The notes under the pieces: model-generated | Told to the model about the DNA's origin: nothing | What the model saw: the letters and a program-made list of their open reading frames with translations, nothing else | The model's database searches: none | Shown: positions 55,059 through 63,340 of the stretch, piece by piece | Position numbering within the stretch: position 1 is the first letter of the stretch | Layout: every line of letters starts with the position of its first letter | Made by a program: the position numbers and the translations under genes | DNA from: JADJOM01 sp046327715 | Lineage (GTDB): Bacteria; Gemmatimonadota; Gemmatimonadetes; Gemmatimonadales; GWC2-71-9 | Length of the DNA: 64,000 bases | Direction of reading: 5' to 3' | Assembly: GCA_046327715.1 (NCBI GenBank) | Contig: JAXLXY010000003.1 | Coordinates: forward strand, 124,001 to 188,000

Positions 55059-55197
55059 GGGTGAAGGCTCCTCGCAGAGGGTAGACCGGCATCGGGGGGC
55101 AGCCGCCAGCCGCGCACCCCGCTGCAATGGTAATCGGCAGGTGTGAGGCCAAGATGAAGCCAGCCCGAGGGTCGGTCCCCGGCTCCCGATGCACGAC

Positions 55198-55222
55198 GGG
55201 CCACGCCATCCTGGCGTGGCCC
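55198..55222 (-). terminator. Hairpin downstream of ridA
   Basis: A perfect 11-bp stem (GGGCCACGCCA, 3-base loop, complement) lies 27 bp past the ridA stop and before the divergent-looking leader of cytochrome c. No T-run. Confidence 0.6.
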
Positions 55223-55248
55223 GTCCCCGGCCGGCGTGGAGCCGCCGG

Positions 55249-55629
55249 CTACAGCGTCGCGACCACGTCGATCTCGACCCGCACCCCCCGCGGCAGCCCC
55301 GCCACCGCCACCGTGGAGCGGGCCGGCTTGTGCTCCCCGAAGGCCTGGGCATACACCTCGTTCATGGCCGGGAAGTCCTGCATGTCGACGAGGAACACGG
55401 TGGTCTTGACCACCTTCTGCAGGTCCGAGCCCGCCGCGGCCAGCACCGCCTGGAGATTGGCCAGCACCCGCTCGGTCTGCTCCTTGATCCCGCCGCCGAC
55501 GATCTCCATGGTGGCGGGGTTGAAGGCGATCTGGCCGGCCGTGAAGACCAGGCCGTTGACGATCGTGGCCTGGCTGTAGGGCCCGATGGCCTTGGGAGCC
55601 TGCTCGGTGGAGATGAACTGGATCGGCAT
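55249..55629 (-). CDS. ridA: RidA family reactive-intermediate deaminase
   Basis: RidA hydrolyses enamine/imine by-products of PLP enzymes before they cause damage. The 126-residue protein has AIGPYSQATIVNGLVFTAGQ, EQTERVLANLQAVLAAAG, VVKTTVFLVDMQDF and the Arg-containing GEHKPARSTVAVAGLP and VEIDVVATL ending. ATG 55629 shares its A with the fhs stop (TAATG). Several PLP enzymes in this window could make its substrates. Confidence 0.95.
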   Translation of the reverse strand: MPIQFISTEQAPKAIGPYSQATIVNGLVFTAGQIAFNPATMEIVGGGIKEQTERVLANLQAVLAAAGSDLQKVVKTTVFLVDMQDFPAMNEVYAQAFGEHKPARSTVAVAGLPRGVRVEIDVVATL

Positions 55630-57302
55630 TAGAACAGCCCCTCGATGCGGCCGTCGGGGTGGACCCGGATGGCTTCCGCCGACGGCGTCTTGGAGAGCCC
55701 CGGCATGGTCATGATCTCGCCCGCGAGCGCCACCACGAAGCCGGCACCGGCGGAGGGATAGACGTCGCGGATGTTGATCTTGAAGCCCTTCGGCCGCCCC
55801 AGCTTGGTGGGGTCGTCGCTGAAGGAGTACTGGGTCTTGGCAATGCAGATCGGGGTGTTGCCCAGGCCCATGTCCTCGCACTGGGCGATGGACTTGTCGG
55901 CGGTCGGCGAGAAGGTCACGCCATCGGCGCCATAGATCTGCGTCGCGATGGTCTCGATCTTCTGCTTGATCGGCAGGGCGCTGTCGTAGATCGGCTTGAA
56001 GTCCGCCTTCCCTTCGGCCAGCGCGGCAAGCACCTCGTTCCCCACCGCCTCACCGCCCGCGCCCCCGCGGGCCCAGACATCGGAGAGCGCGGCCCGGGCG
56101 CCCCAGGTCCGCGCCGCCGCGATGACGGTGTCCTGCTCCTCGACCGAGTCGGACAGGAACCGGTTGAGCGCCACGATCACGGGCACCCCGAACTTCTGCA
56201 CGTTCTTCACGTGCGCCTCGAGGTTGACCAGGCCGCGCTGCAGGGCGGCCACGTCGGGGGTGCCCAGGGCATCCTTCTTGACCCCGCCGTGCATCTTGAG
56301 GGCGCGCACCGTGGCCACCACCACCGCCGCCTCCGGCTTGAGCCCGCCGAAGCGGCACTTGATGTCGAAGAACTTCTCGGCCCCGAGGTCGGCGCCGAAG
56401 CCGGCCTCGGTCAGGACGATGTCGCCCAGCGACAGCCCGAGCTTCGTGGCCACGATCGAGTTGCAGCCGTGGGCGATGTTCCCGAACGGCCCGCCGTGCA
56501 CCAGCGCGGGCCCGCCCTCCAGGGTCTGCACCAGGTTGGGCAGCATCGCGTCCTTGAGCAGCAGCGTCATGGCGCCGCTCGCCTTGAGGTCGCCGGCGCG
56601 GATCGGCTTCTTGTCGCGGGTGATGCCCACGATGATGCGCGCCAGCCGCTGCTCGAGGTCGGGGAGGTCGGTGGCCAGGCAGAGGATGGCCATGATCTCG
56701 CTGCCCGGGACGATCACGAACCGCTCCTCGCGGCTCGGGCCCCCGTTGAGCCCGCCCAGGCCGGTGATGATCGAGCGCAGGGCCCGGTCGTTCATGTCGA
56801 TGGTGCGGGGCCAGCTGATCCGCCGGGTGTCGAAGCCCAGTGCGTTGCCGTGATGGATGTGGTTGTCCAGCATGGCCGACAGCAGGTTGTGCGCCGAGGT
56901 GATGGCGTGGAAATCCCCGGTGAAGTGCAGGTTGATCTCGTCCATCGGGACCACCTGCGCGTACCCGCCGCCCGCCGCCCCGCCCTTCACGCCGAATACC
57001 GGCCCGAGCGACGGCTCGCGGATCGCCACCACCACCTTCTTGCCCAGCTTCCGCAGCGCCTGGGCCAGGCCCACCGTCACGGTGGACTTGCCTTCGCCCG
57101 CCGGGGTGGGATTGATGCCCGAGACCAGGACCAGCCGCCCCTTGGGGGAGCGCCGGGCGATCGCCTCGGGGGTGATCTTGGCCTTGTAGCGGCCGTACGG
57201 GAGGATCTCGTCGGGGCCGAGGCCGATCTCGGCGGCAACCTCGGCGATGGGACGGAGCTTCGCGGCCTGCGCGATTTCGATGTCGGTCGGGACGGTGGAC
57301 AT
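55629..57302 (-). CDS. fhs: Formate-tetrahydrofolate ligase
   Basis: Fhs joins formate to THF using ATP, giving 10-formyl-THF. The 557-residue protein has the ATP loop in NPTPAGEGKSTVTVGLAQAL, EPSLGPVFGVKGGAAGGGYA, GLGGLNGGPSREERF and the C-terminal GAGFVVALAGEIMTMPGLS. Start ATG 57302 has GGGGA about ten bases upstream; the frame above it is shadow. Together with FTCD it links histidine breakdown, formate and folate one-carbon pools. Confidence 0.97.
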   Translation of the reverse strand: MSTVPTDIEIAQAAKLRPIAEVAAEIGLGPDEILPYGRYKAKITPEAIARRSPKGRLVLVSGINPTPAGEGKSTVTVGLAQALRKLGKKVVVAIREPSLGPVFGVKGGAAGGGYAQVVPMDEINLHFTGDFHAITSAHNLLSAMLDNHIHHGNALGFDTRRISWPRTIDMNDRALRSIITGLGGLNGGPSREERFVIVPGSEIMAILCLATDLPDLEQRLARIIVGITRDKKPIRAGDLKASGAMTLLLKDAMLPNLVQTLEGGPALVHGGPFGNIAHGCNSIVATKLGLSLGDIVLTEAGFGADLGAEKFFDIKCRFGGLKPEAAVVVATVRALKMHGGVKKDALGTPDVAALQRGLVNLEAHVKNVQKFGVPVIVALNRFLSDSVEEQDTVIAAARTWGARAALSDVWARGGAGGEAVGNEVLAALAEGKADFKPIYDSALPIKQKIETIATQIYGADGVTFSPTADKSIAQCEDMGLGNTPICIAKTQYSFSDDPTKLGRPKGFKINIRDVYPSAGAGFVVALAGEIMTMPGLSKTPSAEAIRVHPDGRIEGLF

Positions 57303-57427
57303 GGCGGGCGGGCTTCCCCTGGGAGAAGTGTGGGAGTCGCGGTGCGCGGACGCCCCGGCTCTGGGCCAAGGGTCATCCGAAGGAACGTAGGCCTCGATCG
57401 ATGAACGGGACGTGAACCCCGTCGCGG

Positions 57428-58195
57428 TCAGCCGCTCACGCGCGGCCCGAACACCCGCGCCGCGTTGGCGCCCGTCTCCGCGAAGCACTGCGCCAGCGGG
57501 ATGCCGCGGACCGCCGCGATCCGCGCGGCCGTGTCCCGGACGAAGGCCGGCTCGTTGCGCCGGCCGCGGTGCGGCACCGGGGCCAGGTACGGCGCGTCGG
57601 TCTCGACCAGGAGCCGATCGGCCGGGACGGCGAGGACGAGGTCGTCCCGGCCCCAGTTCCTGAAGGTGACCATCCCGCTGAACGACACATAGTGCCCGCC
57701 CTCGAGGGCGGTCCGCAAGAGGCCGGGGCCGCTCGAGAACGAATGCAGGATCACGCGGGCCTGGGGATGGTTCCGGAGGATCGCGGCGATGTCCTCGTCC
57801 GCGTCACGGGCGTGGATCACCGCGGGCCGCCCGGCGGCCACGGCCAGCCCGAGTTGTGCCTCGAAGACCGCCTGCTGCACGGCCCGGGGGGCGTGGTCGT
57901 AGTGGTAGTCGAGTCCCATCTCCCCGGCGGCGACCACCCGCGGGTCGGCCAGGGCCCCCCGGAGCCACGCCTCGGTGTCCGCCGTCCAGGCGGCGGCCTC
58001 ATGCGGATGGAGGCCCGCGGTGGCCGAGAGCCCCGGGTGGGCCTCGACCAGCGCCAGGGCACGCGCGGCAGCGGCCGGCGACTCGCCGATCACCACCACG
58101 TGGTGCACCCCCGCCTGCCGCGCCCGGTCCAGCACCCCCGCCACGTCGGCGGCGAACGGCTCCGCGCCGAGGTGGCAGTGGGTGTCGATCAGCAT
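57428..58195 (-). CDS. tatD: TatD family hydrolase
   Basis: The 255-residue metal-dependent hydrolase has MLIDTHCHLGAEPF, AGLHPHEA, VAAGEMGLDYHYD, VIHARDADED, LHSFSSG and LLVETDAPYLAP, with all the metal ligands. TatD relatives are 3'-5' DNases or tRNA-quality hydrolases. It follows secF with a 6-bp gap. Confidence 0.95.
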   Translation of the reverse strand: MLIDTHCHLGAEPFAADVAGVLDRARQAGVHHVVVIGESPAAAARALALVEAHPGLSATAGLHPHEAAAWTADTEAWLRGALADPRVVAAGEMGLDYHYDHAPRAVQQAVFEAQLGLAVAAGRPAVIHARDADEDIAAILRNHPQARVILHSFSSGPGLLRTALEGGHYVSFSGMVTFRNWGRDDLVLAVPADRLLVETDAPYLAPVPHRGRRNEPAFVRDTAARIAAVRGIPLAQCFAETGANAARVFGPRVSG

Positions 58196-58201
58196 CTGGC
58201 C

Positions 58202-59176
58202 CTAGGCGCCGACCGGCTGCCGGGGCTCGCCGGCCGCGCGGGCCGCCTGCTTGACGCCGCGGGCGTCGGCGCCCGGCCACTTATGCTCGATGGCCATGAG
58301 GACCGGCGCCGCGATGTAGATCGACGAGAAGGTGCCGGTGAAGACGCCGAAGAACATCACCAGCGCGAAGGGCCGGATCACCTCGCCGCCGAAGACCGAC
58401 AGCGCCGTCAGGGTCGCGAGCGTGGTGCCGTGGGTCAGAATGCTGCGCGGCAGGGTCTCGTTCACCGAGCGGTTGAGGATGTCGGCGAAGTGGTCCCGCT
58501 TGTACTTGTGCAGGTTCTCGCGGACCCGGTCGAAGATGATGATCGTGTCGTTGAGCGAGTAGCCCACCATCGAGAGCACCGCGCCGACCACCACCAGGCT
58601 CACCTCGAGCCGCATCAGGGAGATGAAGCCGAGGGTCAGGACGATGTCGTGCGCGGTGGCCACGATCGCGGCCAGCCCGAAGCGCCACTCGAAGCGGTAG
58701 GCCAGGTAGGCCAGCACCGCCAGGAAGCTGTACAGGATGGCCAGCAGCGCCTTGGTGCGCAGCTCGCCGCCGACCTTGGGGCCCACGGCGTAGGTCTTGG
58801 CCAGGGTGTACTGGCCACTGCCCAGCACCTGGTCGAGCGCGGCGCCCACGGCGTTGGCCGTGACCTGGGTGTTGTCGGCGTCGGTGCCGGCCTTGGCCGT
58901 GCGGGCCCGGATCAGGAACTCGCCCGGGGTGCCGGTGGTCTGGATCTCGGCGCCGCTGATGCCGCTGGCGTCGAGGGCCCCGCGGATGGCCCCGACGTTG
59001 GCCCCGGGCGCCGCCTGGACCTGCACCAGCGTGCCGCCGGTGAACTCGATGCTGTAGTTGAAGCCGAACCCGATCAGCGCCACGAGGGTGAGCGCGAACA
59101 GCGCACCGGTGACGCCGTAGGCGATCTTCCGGTAGCCGATGAAGTCGTAGTTGGCGTCGGCGAAGAAGCGGATCAT
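58202..59176 (-). CDS. secF: Protein translocase subunit SecF
   Basis: SecF works with SecD to pull exported proteins across the membrane using the proton gradient. The 324-residue protein has six membrane segments, FNYSIEFTGGTLVQVQ, and the signature YSLNDTIIIFDRVREN in the cytoplasmic half, with ETLPRSILTHGTTLATL. ATG 59176 shares a base with the secD stop. Confidence 0.97.
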   Translation of the reverse strand: MIRFFADANYDFIGYRKIAYGVTGALFALTLVALIGFGFNYSIEFTGGTLVQVQAAPGANVGAIRGALDASGISGAEIQTTGTPGEFLIRARTAKAGTDADNTQVTANAVGAALDQVLGSGQYTLAKTYAVGPKVGGELRTKALLAILYSFLAVLAYLAYRFEWRFGLAAIVATAHDIVLTLGFISLMRLEVSLVVVGAVLSMVGYSLNDTIIIFDRVRENLHKYKRDHFADILNRSVNETLPRSILTHGTTLATLTALSVFGGEVIRPFALVMFFGVFTGTFSSIYIAAPVLMAIEHKWPGADARGVKQAARAAGEPRQPVGA

Positions 59177-60828
59177 CAGATGCTCAGGGTGGCCATGGCC
59201 GGCTTGCGATCGAGCCAGATCATGTAGAAGGTACGGGTCACGAACACCGCGGTGATCATCGAGCAGATGATGCCGATCGTCAGCGTCACCGCGAAGCCCT
59301 TCACCGGGCCGGTGCCGAACTGGAAGAGGAACAGCGCCGTCATCACCGTCGTCACGTTGGAGTCGACGATGGCGTTCATCGCATGCTTGAAGCCCTCGTC
59401 GATGGAGAGCCGGACCGTCTTCCCCAGCGCGAGCTCCTCGCGGATGCGCTCGAAGATCAGCACGTTGGCGTCCACCGCGATGCCGATCGACAGGATCAGG
59501 CCGGCGAGCCCCGGCAGGGTCAGGGTGGCGCCGATCATCGACAGCGCGCCCAGGGAGAACAGGATGTAGCAGGCCAGCCCGCCGACCGCGAGCGCCCCGC
59601 TCACCCGGTAGACCAGCAGCATGATCAGGATCACCAGTGCGGTGCCCACCAGCCCCGCCAGGATGCCGTGGTTGATCGAGTCCTCGCCCAGGCTGGCGCC
59701 CACCTGGAACTCCTCGACGATCTTGAGCGGCACCGGCAGCGCGCCGGCCCGGAGCGTGAGGGCCAGGTCGCGGGCGTCCTGGAAGGACTTCCCGGCCAGG
59801 GTGATCTGGCCCCGGCGCTCGATCCGCTCCTGGATGACCGGCGGCCGACCCTGCACCCGGTCGTCCAGGATGATGGCCATGTAGTTGCCGACGTTCTTCC
59901 CGGTGCCCTCGCCGAAGTCCCGGGCGCCCTTGCGGTCCAGCTCGAAGGTGACGATCGGCCCGCTGGTGAGCGGGTCGATGTCCTCCTTGGCATCCACCAG
60001 GTTGGTCCCGGTGACGATCGGCCGGTCCTCGAGGACGTACAGCGACCGGAAGCTCTTGGCCCCCACGCTCACCGGCTGCGCGGCCCAGCGGAACTCGTAG
60101 CGGCGCGGGAAGAGGGCCCGGACGTCGGGCAGGTTGAGCAGGCTGTCGGCCCGCGCCACCGCCCCTTCCTCGACCAGGAACTCGCCCGGGGTGAGCTCGT
60201 AGCCGGCGGCGCTGCCCGCCAGCACCAGCGTCGAGAGCGCGCCCCCCGTCACCGGGGTGCTGTCGGTGGCGGCCTCCGGCTTGGTGCTGTCGCCCTGGAG
60301 CAGCTGGGTGACGGCCGCGGCCGGCGCCGCCGCGGCGCCCGCCACCGCCTGGACCCCGAGCCGCTGCAGCGCCCGGTCCATGGCGGGGAGCGCCTTGTCG
60401 AGCGCCTGCGACCGGTCGGTGATCCGGAACTCGAGGAAGGCGCTCTTCTGGACGATCGCCTTGGCGCGGGCCGGCTCGCTGATGCCGGCCAGCTCCACCA
60501 CGATCCGGTCATCGCCCTGCTTCTGGATCAGCGGCTCGGTCACGCCGAACTCGTCGATCCGCTTGCGCAGCACGGTGAGCGCGAGGTCGATGTCGCGGAC
60601 CGGGTCGGCGGAGACCCGCTTGGACTGGTCGAGCTCGAGGCCCAGGTGCATGCCGCCCTGGAGGTCGAGGCCGCGCTTGAGCGGCACCCGCTTGACGACG
60701 GTGTCCCGGATGATGCCGTCGGTGCCGCGCTCGCGCTGGGTGACCTCGCGCGGGATCAGCGAGACGGCCGACGCGATGATCATGGCGGCGATGAGGCCGA
60801 CCCGGGTCCTGAGATTGGTGACGATCAT
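59176..60828 (-). CDS. secD: Protein translocase subunit SecD
   Basis: The 550-residue partner of SecF has GLDLQGGMHLGLELDQ after TM1, a large periplasmic domain (RKRIDEFGVTEPLIQKQGDD), and six TM segments with GLILSIGIAVDANVLIFERI and IDEGFKHAMNAIVDSNVTT. An insertion of about 90 residues rich in Ala, Thr and Ser (near AAAPAAAVTQLLQGD) lies in the periplasmic part. ribF is 6 bp upstream; yajC, often beside secD, is not in this cluster. Confidence 0.97.
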   Translation of the reverse strand: MIVTNLRTRVGLIAAMIIASAVSLIPREVTQRERGTDGIIRDTVVKRVPLKRGLDLQGGMHLGLELDQSKRVSADPVRDIDLALTVLRKRIDEFGVTEPLIQKQGDDRIVVELAGISEPARAKAIVQKSAFLEFRITDRSQALDKALPAMDRALQRLGVQAVAGAAAAPAAAVTQLLQGDSTKPEAATDSTPVTGGALSTLVLAGSAAGYELTPGEFLVEEGAVARADSLLNLPDVRALFPRRYEFRWAAQPVSVGAKSFRSLYVLEDRPIVTGTNLVDAKEDIDPLTSGPIVTFELDRKGARDFGEGTGKNVGNYMAIILDDRVQGRPPVIQERIERRGQITLAGKSFQDARDLALTLRAGALPVPLKIVEEFQVGASLGEDSINHGILAGLVGTALVILIMLLVYRVSGALAVGGLACYILFSLGALSMIGATLTLPGLAGLILSIGIAVDANVLIFERIREELALGKTVRLSIDEGFKHAMNAIVDSNVTTVMTALFLFQFGTGPVKGFAVTLTIGIICSMITAVFVTRTFYMIWLDRKPAMATLSI

Positions 60829-60834
60829 GCCTGT

Positions 60835-61788
60835 CTATGCGTGTGACGCGCGGCTCTTGTCCATCTGGGGGCCGTGCCGGGTGAGCGCGTCCAGTGCCCG
60901 ATGCCGGTCCCGTTCGAGTTGGGTCCTGAGCTCCGCCACCGAGCCGAATCGCTCGACGTCGCGCAGCCGTTCCAGCCACTCCACCCGCACCCACTTTCCG
61001 TACAGGTCCGCATCCACCCCGAAGAGGTGCACCTCGACCGACCGGCGCAGCTCGCCGAAGGTGGGCTTCGGCCCCTGGTTGAGCATCCCGCCGGCCACCC
61101 CGCCGGCCCATTCCACCCGTGCGGCATAGACCCCGTCTGGGGGCAGCAGCTTCCGCTCCGGGTAGTCCCCGATGTTGATCGTGGGGATCCCGAGGGTCCG
61201 GCCGCGCCCCTCGCCGCGCACCACCCGCCCGCTCAGGGTGTAGGGGCGCCCCAGCAACCGCGCCGCGGTCGCCAGGTCGCCTCCCGCCACCGCCCGGCGG
61301 ATCGCGGTGCTCGAGATGGCGTGGCCCCCCTGGGCCACCACCCCGACGACGTCCACCACGAACCCGTCGGAGGCGCCCAGCCGCCGGAGGGTCTCGACGT
61401 CACCGCTGCGCCCGCGCCCGAACGCGTGGTCATGCCCGATCACCAGCTCCCGCATCCCGCAGCGCGCGATCAGCACCTCGCGCACGAACCGCTCGGGCGT
61501 GAGGTTGGCCAGTGCCCGGTCGAACCGCAGGAACACCGCGTAGTCGAGGCCGGTCAGGGCCAGGGCCTCGCGCCGCTCCGGGCCCGTGGTCAGGAGGGCC
61601 GGGGCAGCCTGCGGGTTCACCACCTCGAGCGGGTGCGGGTCGAACGTCACCAGCACGCTCTTGCGGCCGGCCGCGCGGGCCCGCCCGGTGATCTCCTCGA
61701 GCACCGCCAGGTGCCCGCGGTGCACCCCGTCGAAGGTGCCGACGGTCACCACGGTGCCTTCCGGATGGGGCGGCAGCAGCGGCGCCAT
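60835..61788 (-). CDS. ribF: Bifunctional riboflavin kinase / FAD synthetase
   Basis: RibF makes FMN and then FAD from riboflavin. The 317-residue protein has the adenylyltransferase domain (VVTVGTFDGVHRGHLAVL, VTFDPHPLEVV, ISSTAIRRAVAGGD) and the kinase domain (GRPYTLSGRVVRGEGRGRTL, GIPTINIG, GVYAARV, LNQGPKPTFG). ATG 61788 shares a base with the truB stop. Confidence 0.96.
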   Translation of the reverse strand: MAPLLPPHPEGTVVTVGTFDGVHRGHLAVLEEITGRARAAGRKSVLVTFDPHPLEVVNPQAAPALLTTGPERREALALTGLDYAVFLRFDRALANLTPERFVREVLIARCGMRELVIGHDHAFGRGRSGDVETLRRLGASDGFVVDVVGVVAQGGHAISSTAIRRAVAGGDLATAARLLGRPYTLSGRVVRGEGRGRTLGIPTINIGDYPERKLLPPDGVYAARVEWAGGVAGGMLNQGPKPTFGELRRSVEVHLFGVDADLYGKWVRVEWLERLRDVERFGSVAELRTQLERDRHRALDALTRHGPQMDKSRASHA

Positions 61789-62651
61789 CAGCTGGCCGAC
61801 TCCAGCACCACCTCGGGCTGGAACACCCCGCCCCGGACCCGGCCCACCGCCAGCAGCCGCTCGTCCGGCCCGATCGCCGCCACCGGGCGGTCAGTCGGCA
61901 CGCCGGCCGGCAGTTCGCCCAGCGCCTGCCCGTACCCCAGGGCGCGGGCGCCCGCCTCGGAGACCGCGAGTCTGGGCAGGTGCCCCAGGACCGCGAGGGG
62001 GGGCTGCAGGGCCGCCGGGGTGAGCCGCTCCAGCGTCACCGCCTCCTGCACCGAGAGGCCCCCGATGGCCTCGCGCCGCAGCGCCGAGAGGTGCGCGCCG
62101 GCCCCGAGCTGCTCCCCGAGTTCCCGTGCCAGCACCCGCACGTACGTCCCCGCGCTGACCGTGGTGCGGAACTGGAGCTCCGGGTAGTCATACCGCACGA
62201 GTTCCAGCGTATGCACCTCGATCGGCACCTCGGCCAGTTCCACGGTCTCGCCCCGGCGGGCCCGGGTGTAGGCCCGTTCTCCGTCCACGTGCTTCGCGGA
62301 GTAGGCCGGTGGCCGTTGCCCCCGTGCCCCCGTGCCGGCGGCCAGCACCCGCTGGACGTCGCTGAGGGCGGGGATGGTCGTGGACGGCGCATCCAGGAGC
62401 TCGCCGGTGGCGTCGTCCGTGGTCGTCGCCCCCCCCAGCCGCGCCGTGGCCAGGTACGTCTTGGCCTGCTGCTCCACGAACCGCGCCAGCCGCGTCGCCC
62501 GGCCGACCAGGACCACCAGCAGCCCGGTGGCGAACGGATCGAGGGTCCCGGTGTGCCCCACGGCCCGGGTGTGGAGCACCCGCCGGACCCGCGCCACCAC
62601 ATCGTGGCTGGTCAGCCCCGCGGGCTTGTCGAGCAGCAGCGCCCCGGTCAG
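61788..62651 (-). CDS. truB: tRNA pseudouridine55 synthase
   Basis: TruB makes pseudouridine 55 in the tRNA T loop. GHTGTLDPFATGLLVVLVGR carries the catalytic Asp; ARRGETVELAEV, VSAGTYVRVLARELG and the C-terminal PUA-like end (ELPAGVPTDRPVAAIG) fit the family. The first ATG/GTG/TTG (GTG 62600) would cut the conserved N-terminal motif LLLDKPAGLTSHDVV. A CTG at 62651, overlapping the rbfA stop as CTGA with GAGGAG eight bases upstream, restores it and is taken as the start, giving 287 residues. Confidence 0.95.
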   Translation of the reverse strand: MTGALLLDKPAGLTSHDVVARVRRVLHTRAVGHTGTLDPFATGLLVVLVGRATRLARFVEQQAKTYLATARLGGATTTDDATGELLDAPSTTIPALSDVQRVLAAGTGARGQRPPAYSAKHVDGERAYTRARRGETVELAEVPIEVHTLELVRYDYPELQFRTTVSAGTYVRVLARELGEQLGAGAHLSALRREAIGGLSVQEAVTLERLTPAALQPPLAVLGHLPRLAVSEAGARALGYGQALGELPAGVPTDRPVAAIGPDERLLAVGRVRGGVFQPEVVLESAS

Positions 62652-63007
62652 TCCCCGCGCTCCTCGCGCAGCTCGCTCAGGATCTGGTTGATCCGGGCGG
62701 AGTGCTCCTGCCCCCGGTCCAGCTCGAAGCGCAGCTCCGGGACGATCCGGACCGAGAGCGCCTGCCCGACCCGTTTGCGCAGGAAGCCCGCCGCACTGGT
62801 CAGCCCCTCCAGGGCGGCCTCGCGCTCGCCCTCCTCGCCCATGATGCTCACGCGGATGGTGGCGACCGCCAGGTCGTTGGTCACCCGGACCTCGGTGACG
62901 GTGACGAACCCGATCCGCGGATCGCGCAGCTCGGTCAGGAGGGCATCGGCCACGACCTGCCGGATGGTCTCGCCCACCTGGTCGGGTCGCCGCTTCTGGC
63001 CCCTCAC
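62648..63007 (-). CDS. rbfA: Ribosome-binding factor A
   Basis: RbfA binds the 30S subunit and aids 16S 5'-end maturation. The 119-residue protein has RPDQVGETIRQVVADALLTE, RDPRIGFVTVTEVRVTNDL and SVRIVPELRFELDRGQEHS, the KH-fold motifs of the family. GTG 63007 overlaps the ylxP stop (GTGA). Confidence 0.95.
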   Translation of the reverse strand: MRGQKRRPDQVGETIRQVVADALLTELRDPRIGFVTVTEVRVTNDLAVATIRVSIMGEEGEREAALEGLTSAAGFLRKRVGQALSVRIVPELRFELDRGQEHSARINQILSELREERGD

Positions 63008-63285
63008 GCCGTGCCCTGCTCGGTCATCATGATCCGCACCCCGTCCGCCGCCTCGATCAGCCGGTCGGCCTCGCGGAGGATCTCCTCCACGACCCGCCGG
63101 TCACTGCCCACCGCGGCACAGGCCAGGCCCGCCCGCTGCCACAGGTCCTGGTGCGCCACCTCCGCCACGCTCACGTTGAGCCGGCGCCGCAGCTCGGCCT
63201 TGAGCGACTGCAGGATCGAGCGCTTGTCCTTGAGGGAATGGCATCCCTCGAGGTGCAGCTCCCAGGTCCGTACCAGCGTGTGCAT
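63004..63285 (-). CDS. ylxP: DUF503/YlxP-family protein
   Basis: The 93-residue protein has ELHLEGCHSLKDKRSILQSL and NVSVAEVAHQDLWQRAGLAC, the signature of DUF503, a small family placed between infB and rbfA in many genomes and linked to ribosome assembly. ATG 63285 has TAGGTT 4 bp upstream (63290-63295), so it may be leaderless. Confidence 0.93.
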   Translation of the reverse strand: MHTLVRTWELHLEGCHSLKDKRSILQSLKAELRRRLNVSVAEVAHQDLWQRAGLACAAVGSDRRVVEEILREADRLIEAADGVRIMMTEQGTA

Positions 63286-63340
63286 GGCGAACCTAACGGC
63301 CCGCGACCCGGTGGCGTCCCCGGACGGTCACGATGCCGTC

